From Sphingomonadales bacterium (lineage in GTDB: Bacteria; Pseudomonadota; Alphaproteobacteria; Sphingomonadales; Sphingomonadaceae), in assembly GCA_016721875.1 (NCBI GenBank), contig JADKHG010000014.1, forward strand, positions 186,001 to 250,000: a stretch of 64,000 nt of DNA. Direction: 5' to 3'. Below the pieces are notes generated by a model that saw only the letters and a program-made list of their open reading frames with translations, had not been told where the DNA came from and searched no databases. A program made the translations under genes and the position numbers. Positions 62,065-64,000 of the stretch are shown here, in pieces (within the stretch, counting starts at the first letter, position 1; every line of letters begins with the position of its first letter).

Positions 62065-62810
62065 TCGAAACACTGACTGGCATCACGCTGCTGCAACTGG
62101 CCACCATTTGGGGGATCGTTTTTGTGGCGGGCTTTGTCAGGGGGCTAACTGGCGTCGGTCTTGCAGTGGTACTGGTGCCACTCATCAACCTAGTCTTGCC
62201 GCCCGAACGAACCGTACTCCTTGCCGTGCTGATCGGCTGCCTTGCAGGGCTGATGGGGTACAGGTCAGCGTGGCGCAATGTTGATCGCCCTTTGGTTCTA
62301 ACGATCACCGTCGCGACAATCGCCGCGACTCCGCTCGGGTTGTTGCTTTTGTTCAGCACGCCTGAAGATGTGGCACGGCTGGCCATTGCTGCGATTGCCA
62401 TGCTTGCGTTCATCGTGATGATCGCTCCTCGTGCGCCCCTTCCGCCGCAGGGTAAACTGCCTGCGATTCTGACAGGTTTACTTACCGGCTTGATTGGAGC
62501 ATTCGCGGCCATCCCCGGCCCACCGGTAATTTTTTACTTCGTCCGCAAGGGCGTTCCAGCAGCGGTAACCCGCGATGCACTGATTGTGATATTCCTTTGG
62601 GCACCCTTGGCCGTGGCGCTTTTGGCTCTGGCGCTCGGCAAGCTTGATTGGCGACTGGCAGGGCTTGCACTTGCATGCTTTTTGCCGCTGGCGGGCGGAA
62701 ACGCGCTCGGCACTCGCTTTTTTGGCAAGGTTCCAGAGAGGCAATGGCGGGTTCTGGTTGTGGCGCTCATCGCAGTGTCAGCAATAGGTGCAGTGTTTCG
62801 GATAGTGTAG
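62061..62810 (+). CDS. TauE/SafE family sulfite-exporter-like permease
   Basis: The protein is 249 residues from the GTG at 62061, overlapping the HupE-like stop. Seven to eight membrane segments with the duplicated TauE/SafE pattern: AGFVRGLTGVGLAVVLVPL in the first half and GLLTGLIGAFAAIPGPPVI in the second. Members export sulfite, sulfoacetate or other organic anions, or act as unspecific permeases. As the last gene of the coupled array it could export a product of the pathway; which anion is unknown. Confidence 0.88.
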   Translation: MIETLTGITLLQLATIWGIVFVAGFVRGLTGVGLAVVLVPLINLVLPPERTVLLAVLIGCLAGLMGYRSAWRNVDRPLVLTITVATIAATPLGLLLLFSTPEDVARLAIAAIAMLAFIVMIAPRAPLPPQGKLPAILTGLLTGLIGAFAAIPGPPVIFYFVRKGVPAAVTRDALIVIFLWAPLAVALLALALGKLDWRLAGLALACFLPLAGGNALGTRFFGKVPERQWRVLVVALIAVSAIGAVFRIV

Positions 62811-63354
62811 CCTTCGGGCAAGCGGAATGTGCATGTTATGCAAACTGCTCTCTCCCTAGAATTTTGCACGGTCATTCAAAAACGGAACCCTTGTCACCCC
62901 AATTTTAGATTTAAGTCGGATATCCATTTCCAACCGTGATGGCTTGCCGATCGGAATCGTTGAAACGCGAACCCCGTGCGCTTCTAATGCTGACGGCGCC
63001 ACAAGTTCGATTCCCTGATTTGCGTTCCCGCTTAGTGGAGGGAGTTTGCGCAAATCAGGGCGACCGACCGCGAACGGCTTACAACATAAATCGCTTATTT
63101 TTACTGAGGACTTAGGTACGTCCCGAACTTGCTTTAGAATTGAGTTTTACACTCGTAGGGGTCACCAGCTTTGCTGCCATTTTTTAGACAGCATGATGGT
63201 CTTCCCTCAATATTTCCGCGCTAAACACTTTGGCGAAGCTCATTTGCTGTCGAAGCGTTCCCTCGTGGCTATCACCTAGGGGTCACTTGGGGTGTTGGCA
63301 TATGACTGGTTTCAGCAACCAGTAATTGAGGTGACGCTCGACAAATATGGGCAA
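62811..63354. other. AT-richer intergenic region with foldbacks, no recognised gene
   Basis: The 544 bases between TauE/SafE and the HxlR gene have lower GC than the flanks. CCCTGATTTGCG (63013-63024) and CGCAAATCAGGG (63049-63060) are a perfect 12-bp inverted repeat with a 24-nt loop. ACTGGTT-TCAGC-AACCAGT at 63305-63323 is a small hairpin just past the HxlR stop, a possible weak terminator. A 65-codon minus-strand frame at 62856-63053 has no recognisable match. Confidence 0.5.
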
Positions 63355-63999
63355 TCAACGATCAAATTTGGTGTTCGCCAAGTGCAGCCTGCCGGAACAA
63401 ACGCTGCAGCTTGGTTTCATGCGCAAGGCATGCCCTCCCTTCTCGTGGGTCAGCAACAGAGGTGGCCCCTTTGCGTCGGCGTACCAGCGATCACCCCATT
63501 GCAGGAGGGCGAGCAGAACCGGATAAAGATCGCGCCCCTTTTCGGTGAGGCGATATTCGAATCTATCCTGATGGCCTGAATAGGGCTTGGCATAAATGAT
63601 ACCCTGCTTCTGAAGCCGGTCGAGCCGGTCAGCCAATATGTTTGTGGCCATCAAAGAGTCGCGCTGGATGTCGTCGAATCGATGGATACCGGTAAAACAC
63701 GCGCGCACGACCAATGTCGCCCAGCGATCTCCGAACAAGCCAATCACCGAATCGACCATTGTCCGGTTCCCGCGCTTGGCAATTGCGGACGCTGTCTGTC
63801 GTCGGCGACGTCCATAAATTGGTGTCACCTGGCTTAGTCCGGGCCCGGGTGCCCAGGTCACTTCGCGCGGATCAATTTCCGCGCCGCAATGATCGCAGGC
63901 TGCGACCGGAACCATGGTCTGACCACATTCGCGATGGACCAGATTGATTGAAAAGCCGCGCTCACCCTCCTCCCAGTGGTGCTGCCAGCGCAGGATCAT
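63355..63999 (-). CDS. HxlR-type winged-helix regulator, two-domain, N-terminus outside window
   Basis: The visible 214 residues end at 63355. Residues 24-40 and CDHCGAEIDP look like the linker/zinc-knuckle end of a first HxlR module, and a complete second HxlR module follows: GDRWATLVVRACFTGIHRFDDIQRD, ILADRLDRLQKQGIIY, and DRFEYRLTEKGRDLYPVLLALLQWG. It ends with a further CSVCSGRL. The in-frame ATG at 63999 is probably internal, with the true start beyond the window. HxlR regulators sense aldehydes, quinones or redox stress. Confidence 0.8.
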   Translation of the reverse strand: MILRWQHHWEEGERGFSINLVHRECGQTMVPVAACDHCGAEIDPREVTWAPGPGLSQVTPIYGRRRRQTASAIAKRGNRTMVDSVIGLFGDRWATLVVRACFTGIHRFDDIQRDSLMATNILADRLDRLQKQGIIYAKPYSGHQDRFEYRLTEKGRDLYPVLLALLQWGDRWYADAKGPPLLLTHEKGGHALRMKPSCSVCSGRLHLANTKFDR

Positions 64000-64000
64000 G

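Noticed and set aside
62856..63053. 65-codon minus-strand frame in the gap before the HxlR gene
   Set aside because: No recognisable domain, start context or neighbour coupling; its 5' end lies in an inverted repeat.
1..64000. CRISPR array, rRNA operon, prophage or toxin-antitoxin pair
   Set aside because: No regularly spaced repeats, rRNA-like sequence, phage structural genes or clear toxin-antitoxin pair were found; the 'plasmid stabilization' name at 27669 is a family label only.

Overview
The window looks like a chromosomal segment of an alphaproteobacterium of the order Sphingomonadales (Sphingopyxis/Sphingorhabdus/Novosphingobium-like). Evidence for this placement is moderately high GC, a CpdR-type single-domain response regulator, SapC and MJ0042 zinc-ribbon proteins, the ftsE-ftsX neighbourhood, metX next to metW, and long TonB-dependent receptors of the Xanthomonas/Caulobacter type. 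The genus call is inference; there is no rRNA in the window. No prophage, CRISPR array, replication origin or complete insertion sequence was seen.

Positions 1-27,000 are mostly housekeeping. They hold a small envelope/lipid-like group (thymidylate-kinase-like P-loop protein, ICMT-like methyltransferase, nucleotidyltransferase, flippase), sdhB, a thioesterase, zapE, a DEAD-box helicase, an FAD-linked dehydrogenase, sapC with cytochrome b561, an N-formylglutamate amidohydrolase-like gene, cpdR, tRNA-Val(GAC), an AraC regulator, ispG, a run of small genes, metX-GNAT-metW, hisC-tyrC, plsC-ydcF, ftsE-ftsX and tRNA-Leu(GAG). Non-coding structure includes a probable anti-Shine-Dalgarno small RNA ending at 11398, a hairpin over the start of cytochrome b561, and a 152-bp imperfect palindrome between metX and hisC.

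Positions 27,000-29,100 are a scar zone: a DUF4142 lipoprotein gene is cut short by the tail of an IS1595/ISXO2-type transposase.

Positions 29,088-44,985 form a beta-glucan-type utilisation locus. It contains a LacI regulator, a TonB-dependent receptor, GH3 and GH30 glycosidases, a sugar MFS transporter, two SGNH hydrolases, an endonuclease/exonuclease/phosphatase-fold protein, a flavin-dependent (tryptophan-type) halogenase, two paralogous JmjC-like cupin proteins and a DUF6445 2OG-Fe(II)-oxygenase-like protein. Three similar LacI-type operators (31983, 32036, 43164) tie the receptor and the distal genes into one regulon. The receptor and the GH30 gene each carry a frameshift.

Positions 45,137-62,810 form a second catabolic-looking locus: enoyl-CoA hydratase, TonB receptor, a divergent cupin-VOC-SDR operon, an AraC regulator, and a second SDR followed by four tandem paralogous secreted DUF3604 (PHP-like metallohydrolase) genes. 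A membrane-anchored PpiC-like chaperone, a HupE/UreJ protein and a TauE/SafE permease follow. From 52727 to 62810 nearly every stop overlaps the next start. The divergent promoter region (48410-48500) carries three copies of a 17-bp element, two of them 21 bp apart, as expected for an AraC-type operator. DUF3604 copies 3 and 4 carry frameshifts. A double-domain HxlR regulator runs off the right edge.
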